From the NCBI GenBank assembly GCA_030704615.1, contig CM060733.1, forward strand, positions 48,672,001 through 48,732,000: 60,000 nucleotides of DNA. Direction: 5' to 3'. The notes beneath the pieces are model-generated. The model searched no databases, had not been told where the DNA came from, and saw nothing but the letters and a program-made list of their open reading frames with translations. This DNA is from Takakia lepidozioides. Taxonomy: Eukaryota; Streptophyta; Takakiopsida; Takakiales; Takakiaceae. A program made the position numbers and the translations under genes. Below, piece after piece: positions 32,957 to 46,800 of the stretch (positions are counted from its first letter, which is position 1; every line of letters starts with the position of its first letter).

Positions 32957-33620
32957 GTGTCCTATCTATTATAATGATCAATGTCATATATGTCACTCTA
33001 AATTAGAGAACCGTCTTATAAGGGGTGGATCTGAGATTTTGCAGGTATTCTGCTGAGAAGGTAGGCTAGGAGATACAATGTGGAGAAATTATTTAAACAG
33101 ATGTATAAGAAAAACAAAGATAACTCTAATTCAAAGTTGCCACATGATGCAAGTCAGTGAGATGCAGTGGACTTGTTTTGAAATTATCTGTTTTTGTTGA
33201 AATGTGAAAAGAAGGTAGATTGTGGTTGAAGCATACCTAGGTAGCATTGACAGGTTGCAGTAGGAACTGCTGGCGACCCTAATCTGCAGCTTTTTATGAA
33301 GGGTCACTCCCTGCTGAGCACATTTTCATCCCTCAATGAACTACATTCCTCAAACCCAGAAGGCAATTCCATTTGGATAACACCTTACCACTGCTTGATA
33401 AGAAAGAAGAACTTTATTGCATCCACTGGAAACTCAGATAAAAGATAAATCAGATAAATCAGAGGCAAAGCTGGCTTGTGGCTGGCCAATTTTGCGAGGG
33501 ATGCATCACGGGATGGATTCTATTCACTCACAAATTTTGCTGCAGTTCACACAGAACATTTCAACATCTCACAAGATCAGCCAAACAAGGCTGTCTATCG
33601 GAACAAGGGCACTTAATGAG
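32957..33620. other. Intergenic, no gene supported
   Basis: AT-rich 3' flank of the calmodulin-like gene. The short open frames have no recognisable motifs. It ends at the LTR-like sequence at 33,621. Confidence 0.5.
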
Positions 33621-33807
33621 TGTTGTACCCCAGAGTGTAAATAACCTCTGCCTTAGTGTCAAGCAAGTCCCAGCAAAACTGATTGCTCTCTCTGTTCCTC
33701 ATCACAAATAAGCAACTAGTACAATGCATCGTGGGGTCAGTCTGGAGTGATGGGTTCACAGAAATCACATTGCCTGTCTTAGCTCTGGGGTTGTTACGCC
33801 AACAACA
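33621..33807 (+). mobile_element. Short LTR-like sequence with primer site (TRIM or copia remnant)
   Basis: The 187-bp stretch begins TGTTGTACCCC and ends ACGCCAACAACA, giving inverted ends TGTTGT/ACAACA. It is followed two bases later by TGGTATCAGAAC (33,810-33,821), close to the initiator-Met primer site. That is the layout of a 5' LTR plus primer site. A second LTR was not found; the IF3 gene's last exon begins only about 60 bp further on, so any element is truncated. Confidence 0.45.
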
Positions 33808-33883
33808 TATGGTATCAGAACTCTGAAGTTGCAACCATTCTAGATGACATCATTAAGAATGAGGGTCACTTCCAAGAGGGTAG

Positions 33884-36800
33884 CTAGCCAATGCCGCTGC
33901 CACTGCTCACTGCCACATGATGCATTGGACTGGTTGCAGAACTCTTTGTTTGTTCGATGCCATTGTTTCCTTCACCCTCCATATCCTCCTCATCACTTTC
34001 CATAGTGTCATCCTCACTCTCATCTGAGCTTGTGTCAACTCCTTTTCGAGATACCTTGGGCTGCTGCACCACAGTTGGTCGCAACAAGACCCATGCACGG
34101 TGCTTTTCCACTCTTGGCCCATTTTCCACTTTCGTGATCTTCTCCAGCTGCAGCCATGATGCAAAGGAAACCCACACAAAGTGGTGCTGTTCTCCACTTA
34201 AAACCATACACAAGCCTGCGGCACTACTTTTAATCAATTATGAAACGAGGCTCTACCAAGATTGGCACCACCAAATCAGTCATTTGGTCAAAAAGGAAAT
34301 ATGCAGTAGGTAAATACCATAGTCATCATGCGCTGCAAAATTTGTCCTCCAACTTTGTCCACCTCATCTTTAGCATGCGATTGCACCACCACCTATATCC
34401 ACTAGCACACAATTTAACCTGAATGCCCTACCTTACCGTCGTCATTTCTTTAGCCACCCTTCCTGTTTCCCTCTCCTCAATTGCCAACTCAACCCCTGCA
34501 AGCAAGCTGGCTTATTATAGGATGTGGCAAAGCAAAGTTCCGCAGCCCATTCATCCTCTGCAGGCACACTGCACTCAGCCTACACGTCACACCCTTTTCC
34601 TTTGAGGGTGTCACTGGAAGTGCAACCAAAGAAAGAAAAGTGTTTTGCCTCTTCAAAGTGTGCACAAACCTTTTTATCAATCTAGTGGTGGAGGACAGGA
34701 AGGGGGGTAGAGCCTCCAAAAATAGAAGGGGGCTACCCCTTCAGACCAGAAGGGCCACCCTAAGGTCAAAGCCTAGAAACGTCTCTGCCAAAAAATAATT
34801 CTGTACTGCCACAGTGGTGCAACAACTCTGCTACCTTAAACCTGGAGCAAGGACATGGCTCAAGGCAATGGCAAACACAGTTCAATGAGTACATTCTCTC
34901 AAACACACTGGCCACATGCTTTACTGTGTGAATGTGTCACCTTGATGCGGTGGCCACGAGTCAGGAGCCTTGAAGCAATCTCAGCCTTCAGTTCTAGATC
35001 CTTTTGCTCCTGCACCCTCCTAGTCCCATCCATTTAGAGTTTGCTTTTGCATACAGAACAGCTGCCAACAGGGTTTGATGGAAAAGAAAAATGCCCCCAT
35101 TGGACAGAGAAAACCTTGACAGTCTGAAACTCCCTTTCAACAGTCCAGTGGGAATAATCTACATGTCCATCTATTTGTTCAAAGTCCGTGGATCTATGCA
35201 TGAGAATCTGTGCATTCTGACCTGGGTATGCAGGTGGATGGAGAAGAAAAGTGACTCACCCACGAGATTAACAGAGATTGTACAGCATAATAAATTAGGA
35301 ATCTGGCATCAAGAGGTTGTCTTACCAATGGTCCGTGTATCCTATGTGGGAGGACTATATATGCCCACCTATCCTCTATTTATGCTCATTGGAAGTTGGT
35401 TGGTGAGTGGGTAAGAGTACTCGGGAATAGGGACATACCGTTCTAGTGCTGAAGCGCACCTCTTTCAAATCATCCAACCGCCTCCTTTCCAACTGAACCA
35501 TCCAGAGTCACACAAGATATCATCAACCGCCACTACCTCTTTGAACAAATAAATGAAGAGATGATGGCGAGACAGAGATGGGAAGTAGTATGATAGGTAC
35601 ATTTGAGCTTGTTTAAAGCTCTTGTCTAGGTGTGTGCTTTGATGTCTGAGATGGCTGTGTGTATGTACAATGCACTTTGCTGCACAACAAGGGGCAAGCA
35701 AACGAGACACATTTGCATCCGCAGCTGGAAGCATACAAACCGGAATATTCAGGGTGCTGCTCTCCCACCTGCTTTTTGCGAAGCTCTTTCTCGCGTCGCT
35801 TCTCCTTGAAACGCTCCTTGCTGAAGTCCATCAGCTTGCACACAGGAGGATCTGCCCTTCCATCCACCTGGACCACATTCCGTAGACCGTCAACATCCGT
35901 TTGAGTTGTATGACCTAACAATGAGCTAATACACAAACCAGTGCTGCTGCTGCCACTGCCACCACCTTCCCACGTCCTTTGACTCCATGGAAGAATGGTT
36001 TAGTGACCACTTAAGGATTGGTACGTAGCGCAATGATCAGTTGAGAGCATTGCTGGAGACAGACAAACTCATTGGCCACTCTGTTGAAAGCAAAGTCCAT
36101 GAAAAATACCAAACCAAAGACCCAGCTTGTTGGTTATTTGTCCACTGGAATATTCAATTGAGACTAAGATTACCAAAAGATCATGCAGAGATGATAACAG
36201 ACACACTACTTAGTTAATTCAAGGGATGGCATTCCACAAAAACACATTTCATCAGTTTCTAAACTCTAGATTCTGAGAAAGAAATAGGGTACGGATTGAT
36301 GTGGAGGCTTGAGAAAACCAGCTGCAGACAATGACCAAGCCTTGTGTTTGGGGGAATGAGGGGAGGGGGAAACAGTTCTTGAGAACATGTAGGTAGCAGA
36401 AGTCTGCCCGCCCCTCTGTAAGAAACCTAGGTATGTTCGGACACAAATTCCTCTGTTCGGGCAGTTATAGACAAGACCAAGTAGCAAGAAGTCCAAACCA
36501 AGTTCGGAACCCTTAAACCCTGACCTAAATCCAGCTGACTGTGAAGAACTTGACAAACACTGCAATCTGTGAGTATATATGTAAATCAAAATACACTAAC
36601 AACACGCTCTCTAGAATCAAAACAACACACACACACACACAAACTCTCACTCTCGAGGGTACCCAGATGCATTGACCTACCTCGACAAGATCCAACCCTG
36701 CCACATGAGCACGGTTCAGTGCTTCGAATCGAGTCAAAATCTCATGACCTGTATGTTCAAACAAGTCACCAGAATTACAGATAATCGCACCCGTCCCAAC

Positions 36801-37327
36801 CTCAACGGCTCGCGCACTAAGGCAGTAGAAAGGAGGCCTAGTATTCAAAAAACACACCAGAATCAGTGACGAGGCGCACATTTCTCGCCACAACTGCTCG
36901 GTTGATGCGGCGATCGCCCTTGTCAGGCCCCAGCTTTTCCCCCTTGCCGTCTCCGGAAGCGTTCCCAGTTCTGCTCTGCACGGAGATCCAGGTCAATACA
37001 AACCTGCAAATCCACATGCTCTAAAACAGCTTCTGTCTCCAACGTGCATCAGGATGGCAGAAAGGAACACCAACGCAACAGAGCATTCATTCCCGAAAAG
37101 CGGAAACGTAACTAGCCCCAATCGATAAGAAAGAGGAGTCTGCATACAAGTGGAGCAGCATAAAATCTCCAAACGCGCCAAGTATGCGGCACTGGTGGTG
37201 CTGGTGAAGGAGCTGCGCTACTAGCAACACCACCACGAGCCAAGAGACCGCAATTTGCTTTGTGGCAGCTCACTCCCGAGTACTGCGAGATGAATGCCAC
37301 CAAACGGGGCCATGTCCGCGGCCGCAT
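33884..37327 (-). CDS. Organellar translation initiation factor IF-3
   Basis: Minus-strand exons: 37,327-37,148 (targeting-like N-terminus MRPRTWPRLVAFISQYSG, 60 residues), 36,975-36,858 (DRRINRAVVARNVRLVTD), 36,748-36,681 (ALNRAHVAGLDLVE), 35,867-35,769 (ADPPVCKLMDFSKERFKEKR), 35,492-35,439 (DDLKEVRFSTRT), 35,009-34,941 (DLELKAEIASRLLTRGHRIK), 34,495-34,437 and 34,147-33,884 (VENGPRVEKHRAWVLLRPT). One small exon of length 3n+1 between 34,940 and 34,496 is unresolved. The IF3-N hallmark DPPVCK-MD and the IF3-C blocks are clear. The protein ends in an acidic tail (SSDESEDDTMESDEEDMEGE). IF-3 binds the small ribosomal subunit in chloroplasts or mitochondria; I cannot decide which. Confidence 0.88.
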
Positions 37328-37331
37328 CTCC

Positions 37332-37363
<32 letters not shown>

Positions 37364-37807
37364 ACTCACAAGACCTCACCTTCCCCCATCGCAGTTAGAA
37401 ACACAAGCTTCCATGGCGACAGACAGCCTTGGTGAAGAAGAAGACAAGTTCACCAGACAAAACCTCGCCGTCACACCCCTCTGTGGATTCGAACCCAGCA
37501 CCAATAGACTCCTGGCATTATCAGCAGCCTCCAGATATAAGGTCCGGTCCAACCAAATGATCCCACGTGTAAAATTTATGAATTAACTGGGATTGTTCGG
37601 TTATAATATAATGTTTAGGAGGAAGGAGAAGGAGAGTGTCGTCGTCGTCACGAGCTCCGAGGGCCATCTCCTTCGCAGCGAAGAAGAGAGCTTGAACGGA
37701 GCTTTGCTTCGTGTGTTTTTGGAGCTCGAAGGAGCTTCGTTGTGATCGCAAGAAAGAGAAATAGAGGAGAAGTAGGAAGAGGGAGTGCGAGGAGAGCCCT
37801 CCCCATC
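37328..37807. promoter_or_regulatory. Bidirectional promoter region, IF3 and DEG9-like genes, with (CT)n tract
   Basis: The proposed starts at 37,327 (minus) and 37,808 (plus) are 480 bp apart. A CT/GA microsatellite (37,328-37,363) adjoins the IF3 start; translated from an upstream ATG at 37,369 it would give an SERERERE run, so the ATG at 37,327 is preferred. GA/CT tracts near transcription starts are common in plants. Confidence 0.5.
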
Positions 37808-40800
37808 ATGGGGACGGGCAATGCTGTGGGCTGGCCAGCTGTGCTGGGGCCAGCTGCTCGCCATAGCCCGTGCTTGCCCTCTGTTGGACTGTCCTTAAAT
37901 CCGCTACCGATTTCTCGCAGAAGGCCTGCTGCAGGTGAAGCTGGTTTTTTTTGGGGTGGGAATCGTGGAAGCAGGCATACTACGGGCGTGGAGTGCTGCG
38001 GAGGTGTGTTGGGCTCACGGGAGTTGACGGAGTATTTGGTAAGTGGTTTGAATTGAACTCCCTCCAGCTTTGAGTGAAGGGGGTTGTTGCCAACGGTCTG
38101 CACATGTTGTCTGGCAGTTTGAATTTTAGTTTAATTTGGAGCGAATTTTCTTGAGGAATGTACAACGCACTGGTCCAGCAGCCTTCGTGTATGGGGAAAG
38201 AGATATGCGTCCTGCTGTGCATCATAATTTTTCCTTCTATGGAGGAAATGTGAAGACGGAGGAGATGACTTTGGCAACATTTCGAGCATCCTTTTGAAAT
38301 GAGTGTACTGTACAGTCTTTGGTGCAGTGGCAATATTTGTTGTCTCATATTGGCTTCACACTTGGCATTGCAGCTCCTGAAAAGTAACGATGATGAGATA
38401 ACAAGCAGTTCGGGATGTGTGCAGACAACCATTTAATTTCAAATTTGAAAATGAAACGTCAACATCGTTAACTTTGCCTGAGGGAGTAGGAGCACAGAGG
38501 TTGACCAAAGAACTGCTAGCTCTAAAGTGTTGATAAATACAGGGTGGAGGGTGAAGTAAAGGTTGGGCAGAACTGAAATATGGGCATTTCCTTTCTGTGG
38601 GGACAGCACAACTCGCCCCTGCACTTGCCTGATGCTTGCTGAGTTTGCTGAACTCCTGCTGTACATCTTGGATGGTTGCCTTTTGTTACATTCAGAAGAG
38701 CACGAGACAAAAGCTGCCTGCCAATATAGAATTTTATGTTTCACTGGAGACAAGTAGTTTTTCCTCCAAAAAGTGGGGCGTCATAATCAATTTCACTGAC
38801 TGCAGTGATGCCAAGATTTGCTCTATGGATTGTGAAGTGGGTAAACCAGATATAACTTACCCAGGTGCTGTGTTAATCACTTCACCCTGTCACACTTCAC
38901 TGAAGATTTGCTAATGGTTGACCTTTTTGAGGTTGGGTGCCTTCATATCTAGCCAAGTGGGGGCATCAGCTCTTGAGATAGTTGAATACATGGATTGATG
39001 ACTAAATACCAACAGGGGTTGAAGAAACGATGGCGGAAGTCGAGGTCCTTTCTGTCTCAAACTGTTAGTAGAACTCAAAAGGTCAGAAACCTGAAGCAGG
39101 ATGGTGAATGGTCCACAATTGAATCTGGTAAGCGAGATCGGGAAAAACATCAAGATCGAACAGTCCACAAGTCGGCCACATTTGGGGGCCTTGGACTCTT
39201 GAAAGAAGATGAGAAAATAGATTCTTATGGATCGCTCAACTATGTCGACAAAGATTGGCTTCACATGGTTTGTATCTACCTTTTTCCTTCTACTTTATAA
39301 TTGCGGGCTTCTCCCTCTCTCCTTCTTTTTTCTGTGGATCTTCAGGCTGCGGCACACAACGTTTACAAGTACATTCTTTTCTGTGGATCTTCTAGTTTTC
39401 ATCTATATGGCACTATAAGAGAGCACCATATGATGATAGTCAATGATGGTTTGGGTTTGGTAGTTGATGCTGAGCAGGTCACTAAACTCAAAAACCCCAT
39501 TTTTTCATGGAGTGAGCACAGACTGTGGAGTCCTCTATAGTCTGTGGCCCAAAAGTTTCTAGGGTACTGTGGGCAGTACAGCTAATCAGTGGTATATGGG
39601 TAGCAGATTGATGAGGTTGGCGATCTACCAGACGCTCCTTTTTTGGATGCTGTAGTTAAGGTGTGTCTTATCCGCCCCTCTTTATTACAACTCTAGGAGG
39701 AGTATGGTCGTTATGTTTCATGACCTATTATGACCTATTCCAAAGAATTCTGCTGGATTTGAAGCTATCTAATTTACGAAAATGATATTGTGTTATCGTC
39801 TTCCTCCTTTTCTTTGAAACTGATCCCCCCTTTCTGTGTGTATCTATGTCTCTCTCTGTCTAACATACACACTTGGGTAGTACTTTAGCCTCACCAAACA
39901 AGTAAAGGCCGTATCTTTATGAAATGACCTGATCAGCATGTGCTTATGTACATTGAACTCGACATTCATTAAACCGTCCTGTACACTGTTTTGCCATTCT
40001 TTGTACTCGATTACAGAGGTTACCAGGGTTTTCGCATTGAGATATACTCAATTATGTAGTGCAAGGTAGGATTCTGAGATGCGATTCTAAAGCTTGGTGT
40101 TTGTCCTTTCAAGCGCTGATTGTGGTATGTTGGAACGACAGGTGTATTGCACACACACGGATCCCAACTTTTCTCTCCCGTGGCAGAAACGCAGACAATA
40201 CTCCTCTACAGGCAGGCAAGCACTTCTTGTTCTCTTCATGGAATTTTGAGTTGATAAAAGCTACCATTAGCAAGAAAACAGCTGTTGGTAGGTGGGAGGT
40301 GACCTATTTTCAATGCTGTGGCGGTTATTCTGAATTCCTGGTTTCAAGTGATTGTAACAACAGTGTGGGTGGAATTTCAGGCCACCTTTGCATCGGTATG
40401 TACGTCATCTTAGTTAGGGGGCTGTTGACGAGAGGAACAGTTTGGCTTGAAAGCTCATCTGACATGACTCTTTCTTCTTGTGCAGTGGCTTCATGATTCC
40501 TGGTCGCAGATTACTGACAAATGCACACTGCGTGGAGCATCACACACAGGTGGGCCCAATATTATCATATTTGTCCAACTTCAATGCCGTCAATCTTCAC
40601 ATCCTTAGGGTTGCTACCTAGGATTTACATTTGGTGCAATTGCTCTGTTGTGGGACAATTACTTTAGACTGTTTCAGCACTGTGTCTCTCTCTGTCCCTC
40701 TCCTCCACCTGCATAACTGGAGGACACATGTGATTTTGGATTAAGGATTTCTGGATACAAAGGTCACTGGTTGCACAGACTGGCATGTAGCAGTTAACTG

Positions 40801-43800
40801 TATTTTAAAAGCACACTTAGAACTTTCTACTTCAGGAAATTGGTTATTTAGCATTGTTTCACTGTTCAGAATCATTATGTTTGTGCTTCTCTGGGAACAT
40901 ATTGTAGTTGATATCTGAAGGGCCTGCCAGTTAGTTGTAACTAGCTTGAGCCGCAAAACTTGTGTCCGATACAGGGTCCAAGGTCACTCTGCCAATTTAG
41001 CAGTCACAACATTCTTAATTCTTATATTGACTTGACCTATTCATAATCAGTTTCTGTTGCAAATTAAATAGTCCTGCTACAGTGGTAACTGGGGGAGGTA
41101 GCTTTGCGGTTATGGACTTCAGCGAATAGTTCTTGGTTTGTTCCATCTGTCCCATGGGCCCTTCTGTGGCCATCTGCAGATGTGATAACGTTTTTTACTT
41201 TCTTTCTTGCTAGAGTGGTATCCCCTACCCAGCGCATGCTGGACATATTCCACATAAGACTTGAGTTAGGCTGATGCTGAGGCATTTAGTACAAAGATAC
41301 CCATGCAAAACAAGATCGTAGCTGGTGCTCACATATCAAACTGGCCGCTTGATGTGGGTGCAGATTGAGGTGGCACCAGTCCAGAGCCCGCTGCAGCTCT
41401 TTCCCCGCCCCCTGCCCCCACCCCTCTAAACAAAGTGTGTGGCTTGCCAACACACCGAGGACTATCATCTAGTTACGAAGAGAGCCTGTACATTCTTGCC
41501 TGTTGGCTTAGTTCTTACCTGGGTGGCTCACATGATCTTTGACTGAAGGTCATCGTCTTCGAATCCCTTATTTATGGATCTTCCACTTGATAGTGGATTT
41601 ATGTATCCCATTCTTTTAAAGAGCTATTTCCTCCAGTGTACATGTGTTTAGATTGGCTTTTGAGTAATGCTCTTATTCCAGGTTCCTGGTACAGATGTTG
41701 AGCTGTGTGGTTATCAATAGTCAGACAATGATTTTGCATGCACCCATTGAAGTTCTGGGGTTAGCTGAAGTGTGCGAATGTTTATGACTTGACGACCCAG
41801 CCAAAATTGGGATCTGATACATGCCTATGGGAAACTGTCTTTGCTTTAGTTTAGTGGTATTGCAAGCCGACTTTACTGATCTTTATGGGCTCCATTCTTA
41901 CACGGGCTATCCCTCTATGTATTTCCATCAGCCTATGTTCCCAGATTTAATGCCTCTGCCCCTACACTTGTGAACGACCCTCTTGTCCTAGCTCTGTTTA
42001 TGGAGCCAACCTAGTTGATTTGGACATGCATGCATATCTTTAGAGAGTACAGTAGCTTTTTGTAGTTTAACTGATGTGTGTCACATACTAAAACCTGACC
42101 AACTTGAAAAAGAGGTGGACACTGCCAAAGCTTGCATATAGTATGGTGTACTACCTTCCCTTAGAAGGTCGACACCTTTTAACGGCCCACACATTTGGTC
42201 CTAGTGACCTCTTTTTATATTATATTATAGTGACCTCCTTTTCCTTTCATATTTTACATCCAACATATTGAAATCAATGGCCACTTGTAATGCGGCCCTG
42301 TGTCCTAACCACTGGGCCATCTCTTAGATGCTTGACCAAGCGATTAACGTTCAGTCAAGTAGTAGAGGTCTTCCACTGAGGGTCTAGATGGGAAAATATG
42401 TTATTTCCGCACCACAAATATCTTGGAGAAGGGAAATTTAGGGGTGCTGATTTTTGTAAACTCTTGATATGATCTTGCTCAACAGGTGAAGGTGAAGAGG
42501 AGAGGAGACGACACTAAATTTGTTGCAACTGTATGTTCTCTACCTTCAACACATTCTTGGGTCTGCATTTAATGATTGGTGTGCAATGCAAATGTGTGCT
42601 TTGGTTTTGCAGTCTTGCTAAAGTAATTACTATTGTACAGCACATGGAAAGTATACGAATTGTATGGCCTTGATGCCACACGGTTCACTTTTATCTGCTT
42701 CTACAACATATTCTCTCAGATATGGGGATCATGATCTATCGAACTGCAGGTTTTGGCAATAGGGCCAGAGTGTGACATAGCTCTACTTTCAGTTGAGGAT
42801 GAAGAGTTCTGGAACGGGGTGGAGCCCTTACGATTTGGGAACCTTCCTCGCCTACAGGTTCTTTGCAAAGCTGCAAGCTTATAGTCTCTTGTTTTCTACA
42901 TTGAATGCTAGTAGCCAGTTTGCCTCTGAATTCACTGTGTAGGTTGTAGAGTCTCTCTTGCTCCAATGATCCTGTTTGTGGGTAGCTTAAAGACAGCTAG
43001 ATCCACAGGGTGTGGGCTAACAAAGTTAAACTGGCTTGCAGGATGCAGTTACTGTTGTAGGGTATCCTATTGGAGGAGATACAATTTCCGTTACAAGTGG
43101 TGTCGTTTCTCGTATTGAGGTGATGGCACCTTCCTCCTTGTTATCATCCTCCCTTTATAGGCATGGGCCTTTGAAAGAGTGTGCAGGGAACAATGTGTGC
43201 TCCAGCAGGAATGGCCTTCCTCTCCATTGCAGAGGCAAGGCATTAGCAGGATATTAAGAAAATGCACAACTTCCTTTCTGATCTAGCTGCAAATGTACAG
43301 GTGACGTCATATGTGCATGGAGCATCAGAACTCCTGGGTGTGCAAATTGATGCAGCTATCAATGCAGGTACCATCTCAGTCAACAGTCAATCCTTTATGT
43401 TTACTTACCGCATGTTTTAGGATGAACTTGCGCAATTTGTAGCCAAATTATATATTTACCTGGAGGTCTGTACTGCGAGAAAACCAACATTTACCTGCTC
43501 CCTCCCCATATAAAAGCCCCGCCAATTAGCATTTTGTGTCAGTGATGATGCAGAGAATTCAATCATGGCTTGATTGATGATCATTGTTGTTGATATGTAA
43601 TTAACCACCTTTAGAGCCCCTCTAATTTTTGGTTGTCAGTGAAGGTGCACATATTTTATATTATCATTAAATCTTGTCATTATATGATGCTGGGAGCTTA
43701 GGAAACAGTGGAGGTCCAGCATTCAATGACAAGGGTGAATGTGTAGGTATCGCCTTCCAGGTGCCCTTCCCCTGCCCTTGTACTTTGTTTGTATGTTCTA

Positions 43801-46800
43801 CTGAGTCTTGTAGTGTTTTCTTAGCATAAGTCAAGCTATGGGGACGTAGGCATTCACCCCTCCATCTTGGCCACTACCTGCTCACAAAGATTTCTTCAGG
43901 AAAAGCACGCAATAAAGTGTGGGAGGATCCGTGTTAGTAATTTAAGCTGTGGGCTGAAATAGAAACCTGAGAATAGAAATTTTACATAGTTCTGTTGGGA
44001 GCCAGAGTCTGGAAAAGTGTTTGATGGGATGGTGGTTGCAGTCTTTAAAGGGGGCAGATGCTGAGAACATTGGCTATGTCATACCCACCACTGTCATTCA
44101 CCACTTTTTGAGTGACTTTGAGCGTAATGGGAGATACACTGGTCAGTGCTCCCAACCATTGTCTTATGTCATCCAAATTGGGTTAAGGGGGCAGATATGG
44201 CAGATTATTGTTGCTAGAGGATGGCAAAGGAAAAAGATTGGCATGATGCAGTATTGTGCTGATAGTAGCGGATATGTAGAGCTGATGGCTAGCTTTTCCT
44301 GCGGTAATGTTGTAGTAGGCATGGACACCGATGTTTGATGGACTGTAGTGTCCAGGAGTGTATTGTATCTTTCTTCTTCATCAGGAGGGAAAAATTGTTG
44401 ATTATTGGAGATTTGGGGTTGCTATTTTGTTGGCTGCATTCCAGGGTTTCCTGCAATGGGAATACTATGGCAAAAACTGGAAAACCCTGCTTTGAGGGCT
44501 TCTTTACAAATGGCCACTGGCCAGAAGGTGCTCTCTCCCCCATGCTCCCTCTCCCCTTGTTTCCAGGCGTAATGTGTGCTTACTGATGTGGTGTCTTCTA
44601 CCCATATCTCTCTCACAGTTGTACATGCCCTCTGGAGAGTCTCTTTCCACTAACTACCATGGTAGAGTTGGGATACAACTGTTGGCATGACGATAGGGTG
44701 TGTTGGTGCGGAAGGTGGAGCCAACATCCCCAGCCTTTAATGTTATACAAGCGGTCTGTATCTCTTACACAAAAAGTTGACTATTCAAATTTTGTCATAA
44801 ATGGCAGTAATCCATGTGAATGTTTTCTGGATGTCGTCAACTAGCAGATTGCATAAAGGTTTGTGAGGAGATTGACCTTTGCAGATATGCCTGTATGACT
44901 CACATGTTCTCTGATTACAGTACAAATATGGTGTTTAAATCAAAGCTACTTCAACAGGTGTTCTGATGCCTGTGTATGCTTGATGGTGTAGGGTGATGTA
45001 CTTCTGAGCTTTGATGGAACACCAGTGGCCAATGAAGGCACCGTCACATTCCGAGCAGGCGAACGCATATCTTTTGGGTTTTTAGTTAGTCAGAAGTAAT
45101 TTCAAGACCTTGGTTACACTTCTTATTCTTTGTGGGGAAGTTCTGGTTTATTGGCTGAATGAAGATTTAAAGATTCTTAGGTAGGTATGCAGCAGGCTTA
45201 AGTATCCATACTTAATGTTAGTCTTCAACTGACTTGGGGAAGGTGGAGATCAATTGACGGAGACTCCAGTACAACATAATTGTGTATATCTAACCAAAAT
45301 GGTGAATCAGGCAAATCCTGAGAATTTATTGAGTGGGTTAGAGGGAGCTCCTTGCAGCTGTAATGTAGTGGCCCTTGTCATCCATAGTGGGAGAGTGCAA
45401 GTGAAGGAGGGATGATGCTGATTTGTCACTACCTGCAATCCTAGCGCAGTTGCATACATCAAGAGCCTGCTAGAGTTCACATCAGTGAGATGACTTCTCA
45501 ATTGTGTCCCAACTGCCTCCTTCCCCACTGAACAGATGATTGGTTGTATGTGTATAGGTTTTCAGGGGAAACAGCAGACCTTGAGTTGCTACGCGATGGC
45601 AAGGTTATCAATGTTCAAACAACTCTCAAGACACCTGTTCGGCTGGTTGGCTCCCTCTCATTCTCTCTTGAGCCCTTCTATTCACACTACTTGAGCATCT
45701 GTCAGCTTCTGATGAATAGCCTATTGGTTAGCCCACTGTGACCACACAGTAGCTGGTCCTGGTTCAAATCTGCAGGTCTTGATTGAATGTATATGCTGCT
45801 ATATTAAAGTGAAGGTCTTAAATGAATTTAGCATCAAATTGTTCTATTTGGCAGTCTGCAAGTCAGCTATTGAGTAATTTTAGGGCATCATGATGAGGTG
45901 TTGGAATGCATGCATTGACTGTGGCGAGTTGTTGTGGAATTGTAGGTGCCTGTGCACATTGAAGGAAAACTGCCGTCCTATCTGATCGTGGCAGGGCTTG
46001 TCTTCACACCTGTTTGTCAGCCTTTTCTTGAGTATGTCAGATCTCTAATGTGTAGATGGATGGAGATGGAAATGCAACACAGGCAGAGTCAAAATCATTA
46101 GTACAGGTGGCTATGGTGCTTTAGTATGTTGGGGTCTTTTGTTACTTTCTCGTTGGACCTCAAAAGCTTGTCATTTCAACGTTGCTGACAATGGAATGGT
46201 TCCTGTGCAGATCAGAGTATGGTTCCGACTTTGAGTTTGATGCCCCTGTATGTTCATGTCCAACCCTACCCTCACTTTGTGGCATGAAGTCGATGTTGAA
46301 AGGCAATATTACTATGTCCCCTGGATTGTGTGCTGCAAAAACTTGCCTATGCCTTGTCATAACATCTGCATTATGCGGCTTGGAAGTCACCTTGAATTCT
46401 TCCTATAAGGAAGTGCATACACGAAGAAATTGGAAGCTAGGGAACTCAAAGCAAGTTCTTTCACAATTGTACAGGTCAAGATATTGGAGAAGGCAAGGCA
46501 TGGACTAGCTGAGTTTGACGATGAGCAATTGATTGTTGTCTCTCAGGTAATTAATATACATGTGTGTGTGTGTGTAATTAGCCTTGATTGTACTGCAATA
46601 GTGAGTCTAGGTTTAGAACTTATTCAAGTAGCATCCGCCCAAGGGTAGAGTTGTTTGTTTCAAAAAAATGAAAGTCTCATCAAGGTGGGTTGGACCTTTC
46701 CACTCAGGGTTTTAGCTGTGGATGCTATGTGAGTGTATGCAGAAAGCAATAGCATCTGCAGTTTGTGCTGATGATATTGTATCTCTTTGTCTATAGCCTT

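Noticed and set aside
37480-37570. Minus-strand B-box (GGGTTCGAATCCACAG) suggesting a tRNA gene
   Set aside because: No matching D-arm or acceptor stem at the right distance; possibly another SINE remnant in the divergent promoter region.
41500-41580. tRNA-like stretch (TTGGCTTAGTTCTTA...TCTTCGAATCCC)
   Set aside because: Box-like motifs are present but no acceptor stem or full cloverleaf can be paired; at most a SINE scrap.
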